From contig OX940861.1 of NCBI GenBank assembly GCA_954871525.1, positions 35,725,201 through 35,789,200 on the forward strand: a DNA stretch of 64,000 nt, written 5' to 3'. The notes beneath the pieces are model-generated. The model searched no databases, was not told the origin of the DNA, and was given only the letters and a program-made list of their open reading frames with translations. A program made the position numbers and the translations under genes. Positions 35,001 to 49,760 of the stretch are shown piece by piece. Source of the stretch: Parietaria judaica (lineage: Eukaryota; Streptophyta; Magnoliopsida; Rosales; Urticaceae). Positions within the stretch are counted from its first letter, which is position 1, and every line of letters begins with the position of its first letter.

Positions 35001-37191
35001 AATGGCTGGAAGCTTAATCTTGGATGAGTTTTCAAAAAACTTGACCCGTAAATTATTCTCTGTCATGACTACTTTTTTGTAAACCGGGTCATAATATTCG
35101 GAACAATTCAGTCCTGTTACCTCTCCAAACTCCTTGAGACCAAAGTCAATAACTTGGTCGTTGAACATGAACGACAACGTGTCGCCATGTCCCTCGACCA
35201 AATGAATAACCAGGTTGTGTAGGAAACGCACCAGAGTATCGTGTTGGTTGAAATATAAGAATTGACCAAATGGGCCATTCTTGAAACCCTCCATACATCT
35301 TGGACGACCAGAAATCGACTTCTTAATTGTCTCAATCATATGATATCTCTGGTATGTATTAAGTCTCATACCAATATGTCGATATTCTTCGGGAACAATA
35401 AACTGCAAAAAAGAAGAGAACTAATAGTATGAAATATAAGCACAATATGTAATTATTATTACCAAAATTATTGTAATTATAATTACAATAATATGAAATG
35501 TAATGGTAAACAATTTCTACCTTAATTTCAGCTTCTGTCTTTTGATTTAGCTGCTGCTGCTCGCTGGAAAATAGTTTTGGCTGCTCTCTGGACGTAGGTG
35601 ATTTTGTCCGTTTGCGAGATGATGAACGTATTTCAACTGGTTCAATGTGGATTTTTTCCTTTCCTATACATGCAAGATGAATAAATCCCCATGTTATAGC
35701 AAGAACAAGCAATCGATACAACAATTTTATACTAACTAAAATCCTATATACTTTGAAATATCTTTCAACAAAACAAAGCACAAATGATATATGTGAAATA
35801 ACATACTCAATACCTTTGAAACGTAATGAGCGCACATTGTAATTTGTTGAGGTCATTGAAGGATTTACTGATTTAATAACCTAAAATCGTAGGTAATAAT
35901 AATTACGAATTAACATTGAATTTAAAAACCATCAACAATATAATTGTATATGACAAATCTTAAACTAAGCACAACGTAAAACACTTAATCTATATCAAAT
36001 TCATTTTTCTAATGCAAAACACTTAATCGAATTCAAATTCAATTACCTGATGTATTTACGGAAAGATCGTAATTTAAATTACCAAAATTTATGTAATTAT
36101 AATTACGGTTTGTTGAAATTACGGATAGTATTGGCTTTAACATGCCCAAACCTATTTTAAGTTACGAATTTATATATCAAAGTTTCTAAACTTAACATTG
36201 GCATAAACATGAATGAAACTTATAATTTCTAAACATGAATGAGAATTAGAAGCAAAATATAAACTGTAAATCAAATTGAATCAAATTTTTGGTCATTATA
36301 ATTACATATTGTAAACTGTAAATCAAAGTACCAAAAAAAAAACTGTAAATCAAATAACCAAAGTACAAAAATAAACTGTACCAAAATGAATCAAAACGAA
36401 TCTTGTGTATACATATATATCAATTTAAACTGTAAATCAAATTATCAAAACAATATATTACGAAAACTTAAACCAAATAATGTAATCTCATTTACGTATT
36501 CAACACGTAAGACATACGAATTTGAAATTCAAATTTTTGACCGAAGCTTCACGACCGAGATACGGCACTCAAACAATGGGCAACAATCTTTTAACAAGAA
36601 CCAGATGGATTAAATCGACATGCAGAGATTAAAACGCATATAAACAAGGAATTGATACTTACTTGGTTGTATTTCGATAGATAGAGGCGAGGAATGGCCA
36701 ACGAAATTTAGGGCAAGAACGCTTTTGGGTCCACGGTGGAGAAAGAGAGCTAATGAGGCGAGGTGTGACAGTGATTTCCGGTGAGGAGTCGACGGCGATC
36801 AGTGAGGATGACGGCGACGGCGACGGCGATCATCGAGGATGAGGGGGACGCACGACGAGCAGAGAGGAATGGACGAGATTTCTGGGTTCGAAGAAAAACT
36901 GTTTTGACGAGAAATTAGTTGAAAATTTGATTTTGAAATTAATATTAATTGAATATCTACTAAATAAAAACGTAATAAATGTGATGGAAATTGTCAACCT
37001 ATTAATAGCTGTAAATAAATTTCGAAATTAAAATAATTACTGAATAATTAAAACGAAAATTAGAAAATATAATTAGTCTTAAGGTTAAAATGGTCCAAAT
37101 AGGTATATTAATGGGTATAAAATAATTGTTTGAAACTATGAGCATTTTTCTTAAACTTTAAGTGATTTTTAGGCATTTAGTGGGTTTTCTT
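32061..37191. mobile_element. MULE (Mutator-like element), 5.1 kb, carrying a DUF1985-type gene
   Basis: Both flanks are taaattaaa (32052-32060 and 37192-37200), a perfect 9-bp target duplication, the Mutator hallmark. The ends are long, diverged inverted repeats of about 110 bp. The left end reads gggtaaatgaagcaaatgcc, the right end read inward aagaaaacccactaaatgcc, and both continue with an aaaaatgc block and a gaccatttt block in the same order. Inside is a multi-exon minus-strand gene (33394-35880), a 5' leader exon ending at 36663, and long AT-rich non-coding stretches. No MURA-type transposase was recognised, so the element may move in trans. It ends 128 bp upstream of the UFM1 start codon. 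Confidence 0.82.
33394..35880 (-). pseudogene. DUF1985-domain gene inside the MULE, one in-frame stop
   Basis: Eight phase-compatible exons with GT-AG borders: a leader exon ending 36663, then 35814-35880, 35521-35663, 34572-35402, 34219-34443, 33819-33986, 33669-33743, 33394-33495. Translation would start at the ATG in the 35814-35880 exon (MTSTNYNVRSLRFKG). The large exon carries FNDQVIDFGLKEFGEVTGLNC and FNKFPWGRFIYEKT, patterns of DUF1985, a domain common in plant transposon-borne genes. The exon 34219-34443 looks like a coiled coil; the last exons are charged and end QKRVRRPTKKLNI. An in-frame TGA at 34677-34679, where Trp is expected, would truncate the protein to about 303 of 527 residues. 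No Ulp1 protease domain is seen. The molecular role of DUF1985 is not known to me. Confidence 0.7.
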
Positions 37192-37208
37192 TAAATTAAA
37201 TATGTTGA

Positions 37209-37225
37209 TAATATATATGTATATT
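37209..37225 (+). promoter_or_regulatory. Possible core promoter of UFM1
   Basis: An AT run aatatatatgtatat sits between the MULE end and the start codon and could act as a TATA element. A GA-rich leader (37290-37318) precedes the ATG. Confidence 0.35.
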
Positions 37226-37319
37226 AATTAATTAATCAAAATTCTAAAGCAGAGAATAACGTATGGTTTGTCTTCAATAACACCAATTGAAGAGAGAGAG
37301 AGAAGAGAGAGAGAGAGCT

Positions 37320-38975
<1,656 letters not shown>

Positions 38976-41900
38976 AAATACTACAATTTTTTCCTTACAA
39001 AGTTGAGTGGTTTTTTATGTTTAATTTACCCTGCTACACTGAGTTCGGAGAATTTATAGTCCTTTTGTCTTAAAACTTCCAAGAATCTGGATAAATGTGG
39101 CATATTTGACCATAAATAATGGTGAAAATGATATAAGAAAGATAGGTACTTATTTATTATTCTGCTCCAGCTTTCATTAAGCTCTAGACTTTTGAGGTCA
39201 AATATGTATGATGAGGCTTCAATTTTATTCAAGTATGGGCAACTAAAAATGAGGTGAAGATTTTTAATATTCCATCTCCTCATCAATTCTATTAAGTCTT
39301 CATCCCCACACAACTTTATTCATTCAATGGTCTATGAAAATCTGTTGCGACTCCGTGCTCGTAGCGGACCTGTAGGTTTCGTTTCCGGGACAAAGCTAAA
39401 TAAATTTAGCTGGAGACTATATTTAGCTTCCATTCTCATTATATTCTAGTGTTACACCAGAACTAACACTAACACTTATTTTAACATAAATAAATAAGAT
39501 CACCTATTTTTTATTTTTTTGAAGGAATAAGATCACCTATTTAATAACAAGAAAATCCGGTTAAACGGCGTGACTGAATAATGTCATGAACTGCTTTCAC
39601 AAAGGCGACATGCATTGCCATTTCGCATCAATGAGTAAAACCAGCCACTGAATAGCAATTTCGATACAATTCTGATGGCCGATAGTGGCAGAAGACAAGG
39701 ATTAGAGGTTGGTTAAGATTTTTAGTGAAAATAAGAAAAGATTAAATCTAAAAACCCCACAATTTCTGCAAATGAAATTCAACTAGAAAATCGACTTAAA
39801 ATATTTATTATTTACTCGTCCACATATTCGTAAATTTGGACCACCGGTATTCACACCGGTAGCGCCACCTTAGGCGCGATTGCTAGTAAATCCATACACA
39901 CTATCAGGTCAGTTGCGCGCGTGCACAGACTAGTTGCTTAATAATTCTTTGGAGTGCGAGCAAAGTTTGTCACTATTTAGGAGATTGCTTGTGTACCACT
40001 TCGTCTCTTCTATAAGGACATCTTCTATTAAAATAAAACAAATAAAGTCAACTCAAGTTAAGTTCAAAAATAAAAAGTCAACTAACCAAGCTTGAGAGTT
40101 GAGATAGCTCGCCGGTGCTAGTTCGAAGCAGCTCGGCAGAGATGGCTAGATAGCGGTACGTCGATAAGAATAACTTCACATGCATGACACGAGTAGCTCA
40201 AATATCGAGCTACTTACACCAAACCAAAATCGCAAAATTTGTTCTGTTTTAATTATAGGAGTATCTATTAAAAAAAAAAAAACTATAGGAGTAAATACAC
40301 GAATATTGAGATATAACAATGTAGTTTCGGAAACTATGAGCCTATTTTAAGATGTGATCTTATCTTATGGCATCACTAACCCTAATTCCTATCCTCTCTC
40401 AGCCATAGCATGCCCCTCCTTTCTCTTGAGATGTGGCCGAAAAATTCCATATCCCGTTGTTAGAGCACGGGATTTCGTTTTGTTTCACACGAATCAACTA
40501 GAATCTGCATGTGTCTAGCCTGCTCTCACTCATTGGACGATAAAAGTTGTTCCGCTTGCGTGGTGGACACCGATAAAGACTGATATTTGTAGATTGATAA
40601 CGTTTCCTAATTAGCAATTTAAAATTTAATTTAATTTTTCGCACCTAATTTATCGTGAAAATCCGGGAAAATTCTATGAAATACATTAATATGAAGAGGA
40701 GTGCTATGTTATTGACTTTTCGCATTGGCTACTTTCTAAGAAATACATCAGATATTAAATTATACTGCAATTTATAAAAACGTGAGAAATAGTATCAATT
40801 TTGGATACTGAGCTAGATTTATTAATTACAAATTACACATGACCTACTGTTTAATAACTTGAGAAATGGGTGATCGTGTTCACTCTATTCCTTAATGCTA
40901 GATATTTATTTATTACTAGTTCTAACCAATCAATCAGACCCCACGACAGTATGCGACTCACTGTGGTCAATAAATGTAAGTCATGCTAAATATCTCTAAA
41001 TATTATTTCTTAAAATAAAATATATGGGTATATTTATGGCATAAATACTATTTCCGTACTCAGTATACCCACATATTCTTGATCTCTTCTTTTTAATGAT
41101 AATATTACCTAAAAGTCACAAAATATTGCCGATGTTCAATTATGTCTATTTTTCAATTTGTTACACGAGAGACACGCGTACATCTACGATTAAACTATGA
41201 AGAACATCAATTATTTATTATTTTCCTTTAACTCTGGCTTAACACAATTAGATTTACATAAGCGGACTTAGACCTTCATACTGTTTTGCGATACTTTTGC
41301 CGTTTTAAAAAAGAGATAAAATAAAATTTTACACTTATACACAAAATATCCCAAATACTTTTCCAAATACTATATGACTATATGTTAATAAACTGAGAAC
41401 TTCATGTCATTTGTTTTGAAAAGTCTAGAGAGCTCCACGTGAAAGTGGTCAGAAGAAAGAGCAAAAATGAATGGCCATTGAGATTTGAGAGTAAGAGTTG
41501 TATTTATTTCTAATAAATGTTGAAAAAAATAATTACTTAATGAATAAATGAATGGTTTTCTTTAAGGGCATGAAGGTCCACAGAGGGGCATTAAGATCCG
41601 CATCTAACTCGGGTGGCTCATCTTAAATGGTTAATAAATTTGACCCCTCCAATTATATACCTGCACTGACCCATGTAACCTTGTCTCCGCTGATTTATTT
41701 CCTTCTTCTATTCAAAGAGGGAAAAAAAATGTAATTTATTTATAAAAAAATTAAAGAAAATAAAGCTGAAGTAGGTGAAGCGTGAGAGTCATATGTATTC
41801 ATTCTTGTTTGATATAATATTGCATTATTATAATACGTGGAAGCGGCATCATTCGTCTAGGACGAGCCTCTCGCGGATTATAGCAAGTTCCGCCACAAGC

Positions 41901-43190
41901 ACAAGTGATCAAAAGAATTTCTCTGTTAAAACATAAAAGCTATCACAATTTTTATTTATTTTTTCACCATCGTGGATATAACTTTTAATTTCAGCAATTT
42001 GGAGTCGTCTCTCTGTGCCACATCGACATATTACTATTGTTTGATTGTATTAGATCAAATGCAAAGAAATGTACAAATTCAATTGAAATAAATAAGAAAA
42101 TTATTTAAAAAAAAAAATTCAAAATGGAAGCTTAAAATGCTAAATGAACTTGAATTGCAATTAATTTAGCATTAGAATAAAAGAAAGAAAAAAACTCATG
42201 ATAATGTAAATAAAAGTATTCTTGTTATTGCATGATGATTGTTCTTTGAAATCACACGACAAATTTATTGAGATTCAACCGTTATGTACGCTTTTTTTTA
42301 ATGGCTATTTTCATTTTTTGAATGAATATTTTGTGACATGATGAAAAATATAAAATAATCAGAAAATCAGCCAATAGCAAACAAGACAAAAACAGCATCA
42401 ATGCCTTCACTTGAATATTTGCTCTGTTTCCTCTTAGGGGATTTTATTATTTTTATTTTTACATTATCGGAAGAAGTACATTTTTTTTATTATTCAGTTC
42501 ATTTAATCTGAAGTATTTTAAAATATTTGACAGCATTAATTACACACAAGGCACGTACAAGACTTATTTTAGAGACACGTCCAATTTTATCTGTAAAATT
42601 TGTTACACGGTTCGGGAATGGAATTTTAAATTTTTTTATTAATAAAGAAAGAAAGGTGTTTTGTCCAATATAGAAAATCCATGCCGTCACACATTAAATT
42701 TAGTAAAAATGTAGCAATAATAATAAAATAACTTATAAATAAGAATATATCCATTCTTATGTATCAGATTGATTTAGTTTTGCATTAAAGAACTCATATA
42801 TATGCTCAAATTTTATTGAAGTACTTATGTATGAACTGAATATATATTTTTCGAAATCAAATGAAGTAACACTTGAAAGATGAATACTTACTGACTAAAA
42901 TTTAAGACTAGTTACTACATCATGCTGTACAAAAATAGAAAAATTGAAATTTGATTTAAAAATAACATTAGATTTTGAAGTGGCCAGTAATTAATTCATC
43001 CACAACAACTACATGAAAAATCTCAGAAAATATAGTTATATTTTGGGCAGCCAATAATGTGTACAATTATATTTTTCGGTTGTCGGTAGGCAATTCTAAT
43101 ATAATCAAATCTGGTTCATAGTTAAAAATCTGTCAGCAACCTTAAAGAGTAGCGCATATCAGACGGCAAACGCACGGTGATCATCGGTTT
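38976..43190. other. Gene-poor intergenic stretch
   Basis: Apart from the 3' flank of UFM1, no gene or clear element was recognised. Frames here are short and lack motifs. Confidence 0.55.
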
Positions 43191-43195
43191 AAATC

Positions 43196-43932
43196 TGTTG
43201 GAAATAATTGCAGTTAAATAAAATTGAGATAGCGTCGAGCGGGTCGAAATGTCGAACACTCAAGACGAACGGTCTATCCAATTACCGGGATTTGTTCCGA
43301 TGTTAAAACGTTACGTAAAACGGCTATATTGATTATAACCGTTATGAATATTGAATTCAATTTATTACGTTACGGATTAATTGCAATTTATTAGTAGCCG
43401 TTATAGAATTGATTGACAATCAATTCTTTGTCTCCTTCCCGCATCTATATATTGAAGTGACCTCGAACCCTTTCGACACACCGTTTGCAAAATCACTTTC
43501 CGAAAACTCTCTAGATACTTCGAATCCGCTTCTCGTTTTTTTCATTCCGCGGATTCGATCTTTTATGCTTCCCAATGATTTATGTCGTGAGTCTTTCGGT
43601 AACGGAGTTCAAGAAGGTTCAGTTCGCCGGTGAACTTCGAAGTGCTACGGAGTTCTCGGTCATCCCGTTATATCCTGGGAAGCTATCGCCTAACGAACCT
43701 CAAGCACGTAGAGGAGGCGAATCAAGCTTTAAGGAGAGCGTCCAACGCGTCTCGGGAACCGCTAACGGTTTTCTCTTTTACAGGATATCAAGAACCTTTT
43801 TTCGGTTCAAAACGACAAGCCGATGCTCGTCAATGCCAAGAACACAAAGATACGTTTCATCGAATCTTTTCGCTTACTATTTTTCGTTATTTTGTTTCTC
43901 ATATATCATCACTTATAGAAATATACCCAACA
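43196..43932 (+). repeat. Solo LTR with perfect target duplication
   Basis: It starts TGTTGGAAAT and ends ATACCCAACA (737 bp). Both flanks are aaatc (43191-43195 and 43933-43937), a perfect 5-bp target duplication. A TATA-like block (catctatatattg) lies near 43444. No primer-binding site or coding region is present. The overlapping frames at 43409-43977 are inside the LTR and are not genes. Family not identified. Confidence 0.8.
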
Positions 43933-44090
43933 AAATCAACATTTAAGAGCGTTAATAGAGTTTTCGTAAGATTTTAAAAATCGTCGATTGTGCAGGTCTC
44001 TTTTCATGTGTGTACCAAAATTCGTTAAGTATATACCGACAAAATTTTCATAAATTATATTATTTAAATATTTTATTATATAATAATAAA

Positions 44091-44670
44091 TTTAATTAAA
44101 AATTATAATCTTTTTTAATTTTTATTTGACGATAGTTAAAAATTTAAATTTATTGGAGCATGTTTTTGCTCAAATTCCAATAGATCTAAACCGATGAATG
44201 TTTAATTCACAAATAAATTCCTTCGAAATATATGTTAACCAACTAGACCTTGTTAGAAAGAAAAAAAAGCGCATAATGGTAAATGAAATTTAATATAGTA
44301 AAAACGCTTAAATAAGTATTTATTCAAAATAGAGAAGCGTTAAAAAATGTTAGATTATTATCAAAAATGTTAATACACACTAAATTTATTTAAAATTATA
44401 ATATTTTTTAATTTTTATTTGACGATAGTTAAAAATTTAAATTTATTGGAGAATATTTTTGCTCAAATTCCAATAGATCTAAATCGATGAATGTAATTCA
44501 CAAATAAATTCCTTCAAAATATATGTTAACCAACTAAACCTTGTTAGAAAAAAAAAAAGCATAATGGTAAATGAAATTTGGTATAATAAAAACGCTCAAA
44601 TAAGTATTTATTCAAAATAGAGAAACGTTCAAAAACGTTAATACACATTATTATCAAATCAAAACGTTTA
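44091..44670 (+). repeat. Tandem duplication, two units of about 290 bp
   Basis: Unit 1 (about 44091-44384) and unit 2 (about 44385-44670) share long blocks such as tttttatttgacgatagtta, caaattccaatagatctaaa and atatgttaaccaacta. The offset is 293 bp at the start. Small indels and substitutions separate the units. Confidence 0.85.
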
Positions 44671-44694
44671 TAAAGCATTTACAAGCTTAAAAAA

Positions 44695-44792
44695 AAAGTT
44701 TTCAACTTTAATGCTCAAACATTCAGAATGACATTGAATATTGGTGAATCCCCTTTTTTTTCAAAAAGTTTTCAACTTTAATGCTCAACGAT
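44695..44792 (+). repeat. Short direct repeat downstream of the tandem duplication
   Basis: The block aaagttttcaactttaatgc occurs at about 44695 and again at about 44765. Confidence 0.75.
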
Positions 44793-45149
44793 TTAAAAAT
44801 TTCAGGTTTTTAAAAAAATTTCTAGGTAATAGAGTACTGACAATTCTGTTCACCGGAGTCTTCGATAGTGCTAGAAGTTTTGGTTCTCCATTGTATCATG
44901 GGAAGGAAACGGTCGACGTTATCAACACCACTGTGAGAGGCAGAATATGCTTTAAGTAGAGTGATATAGACGCCTTGGCTTTTGTTTTTCGTTTCTCTGC
45001 TCGTGAAGCTTTCAGCCATTGCATAGGTCTCTGCAACTCAAAGTTCGTTTCTTCTCTTACTTGAAAAATCAGAGTTTCATTCTCCTATATACATATCGCA
45101 ATAATCGAAAATAATTTTTCTAACAGACCAAAACATGCAATTTTTGGAA

Positions 45150-45240
45150 GAAAAAAATATGGTGACATGAAGATTGAATTTAGGACTTCAATTCAAAGTA
45201 CTTATTCGACTGCTTAACCACTCAAGACATTTTTCATTGA
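45150..45240 (-). mobile_element. tRNA-like SINE fragment candidate
   Basis: On the minus strand, cttgagtggttaagcagtcg resembles a tRNA-Leu/Ser box A and aaattcaatcttc resembles a box B. No tail or target duplication was found. Confidence 0.3.
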
Positions 45241-46033
45241 TTAAAGCAACGAAATAAAATTTAATAATTACTATAATTAATCCTAATAATGTATTAATTT
45301 GGATCAATTACTATCATGCGCGTCTCTTTCCATATAGTTCCCATACTATGGACTAGGCAACATATGTAGTCACTTTCAGCTTGGTCATATGGTCACTTTC
45401 TGCATGCGACATTTAGGTCTCCCAACATAGGTCATTGCCAAAAGTGCAATTTATGTGTCAAAAGATGCAATTGAGGCTCACAAAAACTTTACCAACTTGG
45501 TATCTCAAGAAAAAATATTGATGAGAATTGCCATCTTATTAGATGTTAGAATGAGCCTAACAACATGGTCCACTTTACAACTTTATTATGTATCTATTTC
45601 ATTGCTCTTTTGGGATTACTTGCTTTTGTACTCGCAACCAAAGAGCAAATGTCACAACCCCACAAATTCATTTATTGTGATTTGAATTAGTGATTTAAAT
45701 TTTCTCTATTTTCTTTTATAATTTCTGATAGTTTACTTCTTGACTTTCTGCTATTTTTTTTTCTTCCTAAAGTAATAGTTTGAGTCTTTTGCTGCTAAGC
45801 TAATTCTCTCAAATGTCAAGAGTTAATACAAAAGTAATTGTACTCGCATTATAAATTATAATCGCAATGTAAGAATATATGATATTATCGATGTAGTTTA
45901 TAAGTCTCGCTAACATGTAGTGAAGTTACCATTTGACTAATCAAATTTGATTTATTACAATTATTTACTTCATATTTATATTTCTAGTACTTAGGATAGA
46001 TTGACTATTTTTCATTCAGGTTAAGTATTCTAT

Positions 46034-46280
46034 TGACACTAATGGATGAAATTAGGGCTTTACGTGTTTGTCCAGAAATATTAGTTATGTAATTTAAAGA
46101 ACACCAAGATAATAAAGTGTGTTATTTTTAGTTGTACTATAGTGTTTAAAAGAACACTAATGGATGAGATTAGGGCTTATGTGTTTGTCATATTTTGTCA
46201 TATATATTTGTTACGTAATTCAACTATCTATTAAGCTTCAAAATCAATAAAGAACACTAAGACAATAAAGTATGTTAGTT
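46034..46280 (+). repeat. Imperfect tandem repeat
   Basis: Two units, starting at about 46034 and 46155, share actaatggatgaaattaggg, gtgtttgtc, and aaagaacaccaagataataa blocks, with insertions in the second unit. Confidence 0.7.
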
Positions 46281-48188
46281 TAAAGCTCGCGCCAATATGA
46301 GATTCGACCACACCTATTCTAGTATTACATTAATAATTTTCTTTTATCTTTGTTTTGGTTTTAGGTAACTTTAAATTTAAAGCTCTAGTCTCATAAGTAG
46401 TCCATGACAAGCGGGAACGCATGGGTTATTCTTGCTTTGATGTGCCCGGTATGGTGTGGAAAAAACTAGGTTCGGATTGGCCGTGCAGAAAAATATCGAG
46501 ACGGGCTTTTATATATTTTGTGACTTGTGTGGAATGTGAAGCCTAGTCTACACGGAAGCGCTACTGAGACCCTACGAGGCAGTAAAGCTGAGCGAGGATA
46601 TTTTAGACTTTTCACACGGGTTATTTGCCCGAGGGTTATTTTTCACTTAAGGCTTGCAACCGTCATTATTTATTAGTGTGTTTTGTAGCAGAAAAGAGAG
46701 AGAGCGAGATTGAGAGTGTAACCTAACCAAGAACTCCGATTGATAGATTAATAGTGGATTGAGATCTACAAAGCGACAAGTAGACGTACTTCTTACACTG
46801 GAGGCAAACCATTATAATTCTGATGACAAGTTTCAATTTATTTGTTGCATTTATCGTTGAGAATTAGGTTGAATTCCTAACAAACTTGCATGTTTGGTAT
46901 GGATATGATTTATATATATATACATTTTCTTTCAAACTCTAATCTTTGTTTTGCATTAAGTAATTTCAGAACTTTTAATTATTTATGTATCATTTAGCTC
47001 TAACGTTTTGCTCTGTATAGCTGAAGCGTCAATCAACCATGTTCCCTCAGGCCATTTGAATTTGATCATGATTTATTTCTCTCTTTTACTTTTCTTAAAA
47101 GTTGTATTATTTAAAGATTAAAATTGTCCCATAATTGTGCGTTATGCAACTTAATTATTCAAGTTAGTTTTCTTTCATATTTTTTTCATTTATTTTCGAG
47201 AATAATGGAAATGTTGATCTATCTTTTCAATCTTTATATATGATATATCTCTGATCTTCAAAAAAAAAAATTATTTTTTGGAAGCCTAACGTTAGTGCTT
47301 AGTAGTCATGCAGGTGGGGAAATGTTGGTCGATTAGAGAATGACGTTTATGGCCCCCACGTATTTTTTTTTTTTACTTTCACAATATGTTTAATTAACAT
47401 GACTTTATAGAGAATTAATCATTGATCATAATTAAAGAATAAAGAACATGCTTTAGCTTTGACCAACGGTTTATTTTATCCAATGAAAATAAATCTCAAT
47501 TTCGACTAATATTAATTCTCAATTCATCATTCAAAATTCCAACTATATAATATTTAAATCGATCTTAGGCCTCCATGCATGTGATTTTTTAGTATATACT
47601 TTTATTTTTATTTTTAAATAAGAAAAAATCCATTTGGGAAATTTAAAGATTCAAGTTTGAAAGCAAGTGGAACATAATTAAAACACACTATTAGCCAGTT
47701 CATATAAAAGCTGTAATGGACATTAGTGTCCTCCATAAGTCAAAGAACATTCTTAATTGTAGGGGGTATTTGGTAAATTCGTAAGCTTAGCGGTGAATGT
47801 AAACATGGCAAACAGCCAGAGACGCGGATTAAAGCGCATGTTTCGGAGAGTATTCGGCTCTTTTCAAGAGAATCACTCCTCACGTGGGGATTTACAAGGC
47901 CACGTGCCGTAGTCTTTTTCTGCTTTATTACTCTTTTGCCCCTCCGTTCTGTGCGGACTTGAAGTGGGAATCTAGTGTGTTGCAGTGCAGCTGGTTTTTT
48001 TTTTTTTTTTTGAGAACTTATTTTTATTTATTTCATGCAAGCAAAATACCAATTCAAAAAAAAATAAAAATACCAATGTCAATAAAATATCGATGATATA
48101 ATTTTATGAGCATATTCATAGATAAATTATAAATTTTTATTCAAAAATCAATTAAAATCGATAAAATTTTACGAATAGATTCTAAGTC

Positions 48189-48697
48189 CATTGACGGAGG
48201 GAGGGGGACCCACCATGGACCCTTTGCCCTCCCTCATCTAGTGTTCATTATTTTTTTCGTTCATCGCCTTCTCAGAACGCAGTGTGGTTTATGGTTTCTC
48301 CGTCTCAGATTCTTGGTTATTTGACTCGTCGATGGTCAATTTTCATATTGTTTTTCCCGCTCACCGTCTCGGAACGCAGTCATCGGGTTCTCTATCTCTT
48401 TGTCTTGGACCCTCGGAACGGCCGAATCCGTCGAATTTCTCTTTTGTGCAAATGGACCGAGTTTCTGTTAAATTCATCGAATTTGCACGTAACGCCGAGA
48501 ATCTAACTGTATTAGTTTCTACTCCTCTTCATTATGAAATTTTTCTCTATTATTTATTTGTTAATTATCGTCGTCGGTGATAGTTGATTATTTTGATTTT
48601 TATCATTAAAAAAATGTGATTTTTTTAATGTGCTATCATTATGATCTTGATTATTCATCAGTGCCCTTTCTATGCTAGAAGGCTGGCTCCGTCACTG
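48189..48697. mobile_element. Probable hAT-type MITE remnant
   Basis: The left end cattgacggaggga and right end read inward cagtgacggagccag form an imperfect inverted repeat. attctaag (48179-48186) and attctaaa (48698-48705) resemble an 8-bp target duplication with two extra bases at the left. The frames inside (48282-48580) have no recognised domain. Confidence 0.5.
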
Positions 48698-49616
48698 ATT
48701 CTAAACACAAGTATATTAACGAATAGTCTGTAAAATAATAGTGTTTGTAAATAAAAACACTGTCAAGTTTTGTATCTAAATTCGTAATATATTTATTAAG
48801 AATTTTAATATATGTAGTTATGAATCCTTTTTTTCTTTCTGTTTTGGTATAAAATCTATCAACATTTGGTAGTAGAATTATTGAGATGATTTTTATTATC
48901 CTAGTGTGTGAAGTAATGACACTGCACAAGCACAAAATAATAATTTTAGAAAAATTCAATAGTTAAATAAATAACTTTAACTATGTAACTATAACTGAAG
49001 AATATAGTTGAAAACCCTTTATATTTCATTTTCCAATAGAATAAATGATTCATAAATACATATGGAGTGATCACATCTTCTAAATTGAAGGAGAGGCTAA
49101 TTGTATTGTACTGTCAGAAGTCAGAGCCAAATATTGAAATACATGTTCATACTATATTGTATGCAAATTATATAAGTCAAGGATTTTTCTACACCAATTA
49201 CATGTAATAAGTAATAACATATCATAATACCTATATATCTATTTGGAGAACCAACCCATAAAGTAGTTAGATATATTCAAATGCAACCTATAAAGTTCGA
49301 AAAGGGCACTAAATTTTTGCTGTGATAAAATATTATATAAACAATACTTTGTTGAGGTTATACAGGTAACTGTAAGAACTAGAAGTCAAAAAGTATTTAG
49401 TGCAATTTTTTTTTTTTTTTACATTATCGATTCGTACTTTTCAATTTTTAAGTATTTATTTAGTTATTCTATTTTTTACTTTTAAATATGTCGAATTTTT
49501 TCCCGAAAAAATCAAATTTTTATGCATTATATGTATGGTTTCCAAAGGATTTTGAAAAAGAACTTTTTTCAGCATATTCTTCCATTTCAATGTAGCTTCA
49601 TTTTAATAATATATAT

Positions 49617-49760
49617 TGTTGAGGGTGAAAATTGTCTCAATCAATCACGACGTTACGCGTGGCAACGTAAATTTTATGTGTTTCGGTGAAGGATATGGTT
49701 ACGTGCTTCCGTTAATATCGCTTTCAAGTTGTTAAAAATAAAAGAAAGAAGACCATACAT
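49617..49760 (+). repeat. Possible third, truncated family-A LTR fragment
   Basis: tgttgagggtgaaaattgtc, then an acgacgttacg block and a cttccgttaatatc block, follow the order of the start of the LTR at 15642. No end was found. Similarity is judged by eye. Confidence 0.3.

Noticed and set aside
43409..43977. Overlapping plus-strand frames of 74-123 codons
   Set aside because: They lie inside the solo LTR 43196-43932 and match no protein family I know.
46273..46882. TGTTAG...CTAACA segment that could be another solo LTR
   Set aside because: The flanks aagta and aactt do not match and the left part overlaps an imperfect tandem repeat; evidence too weak.
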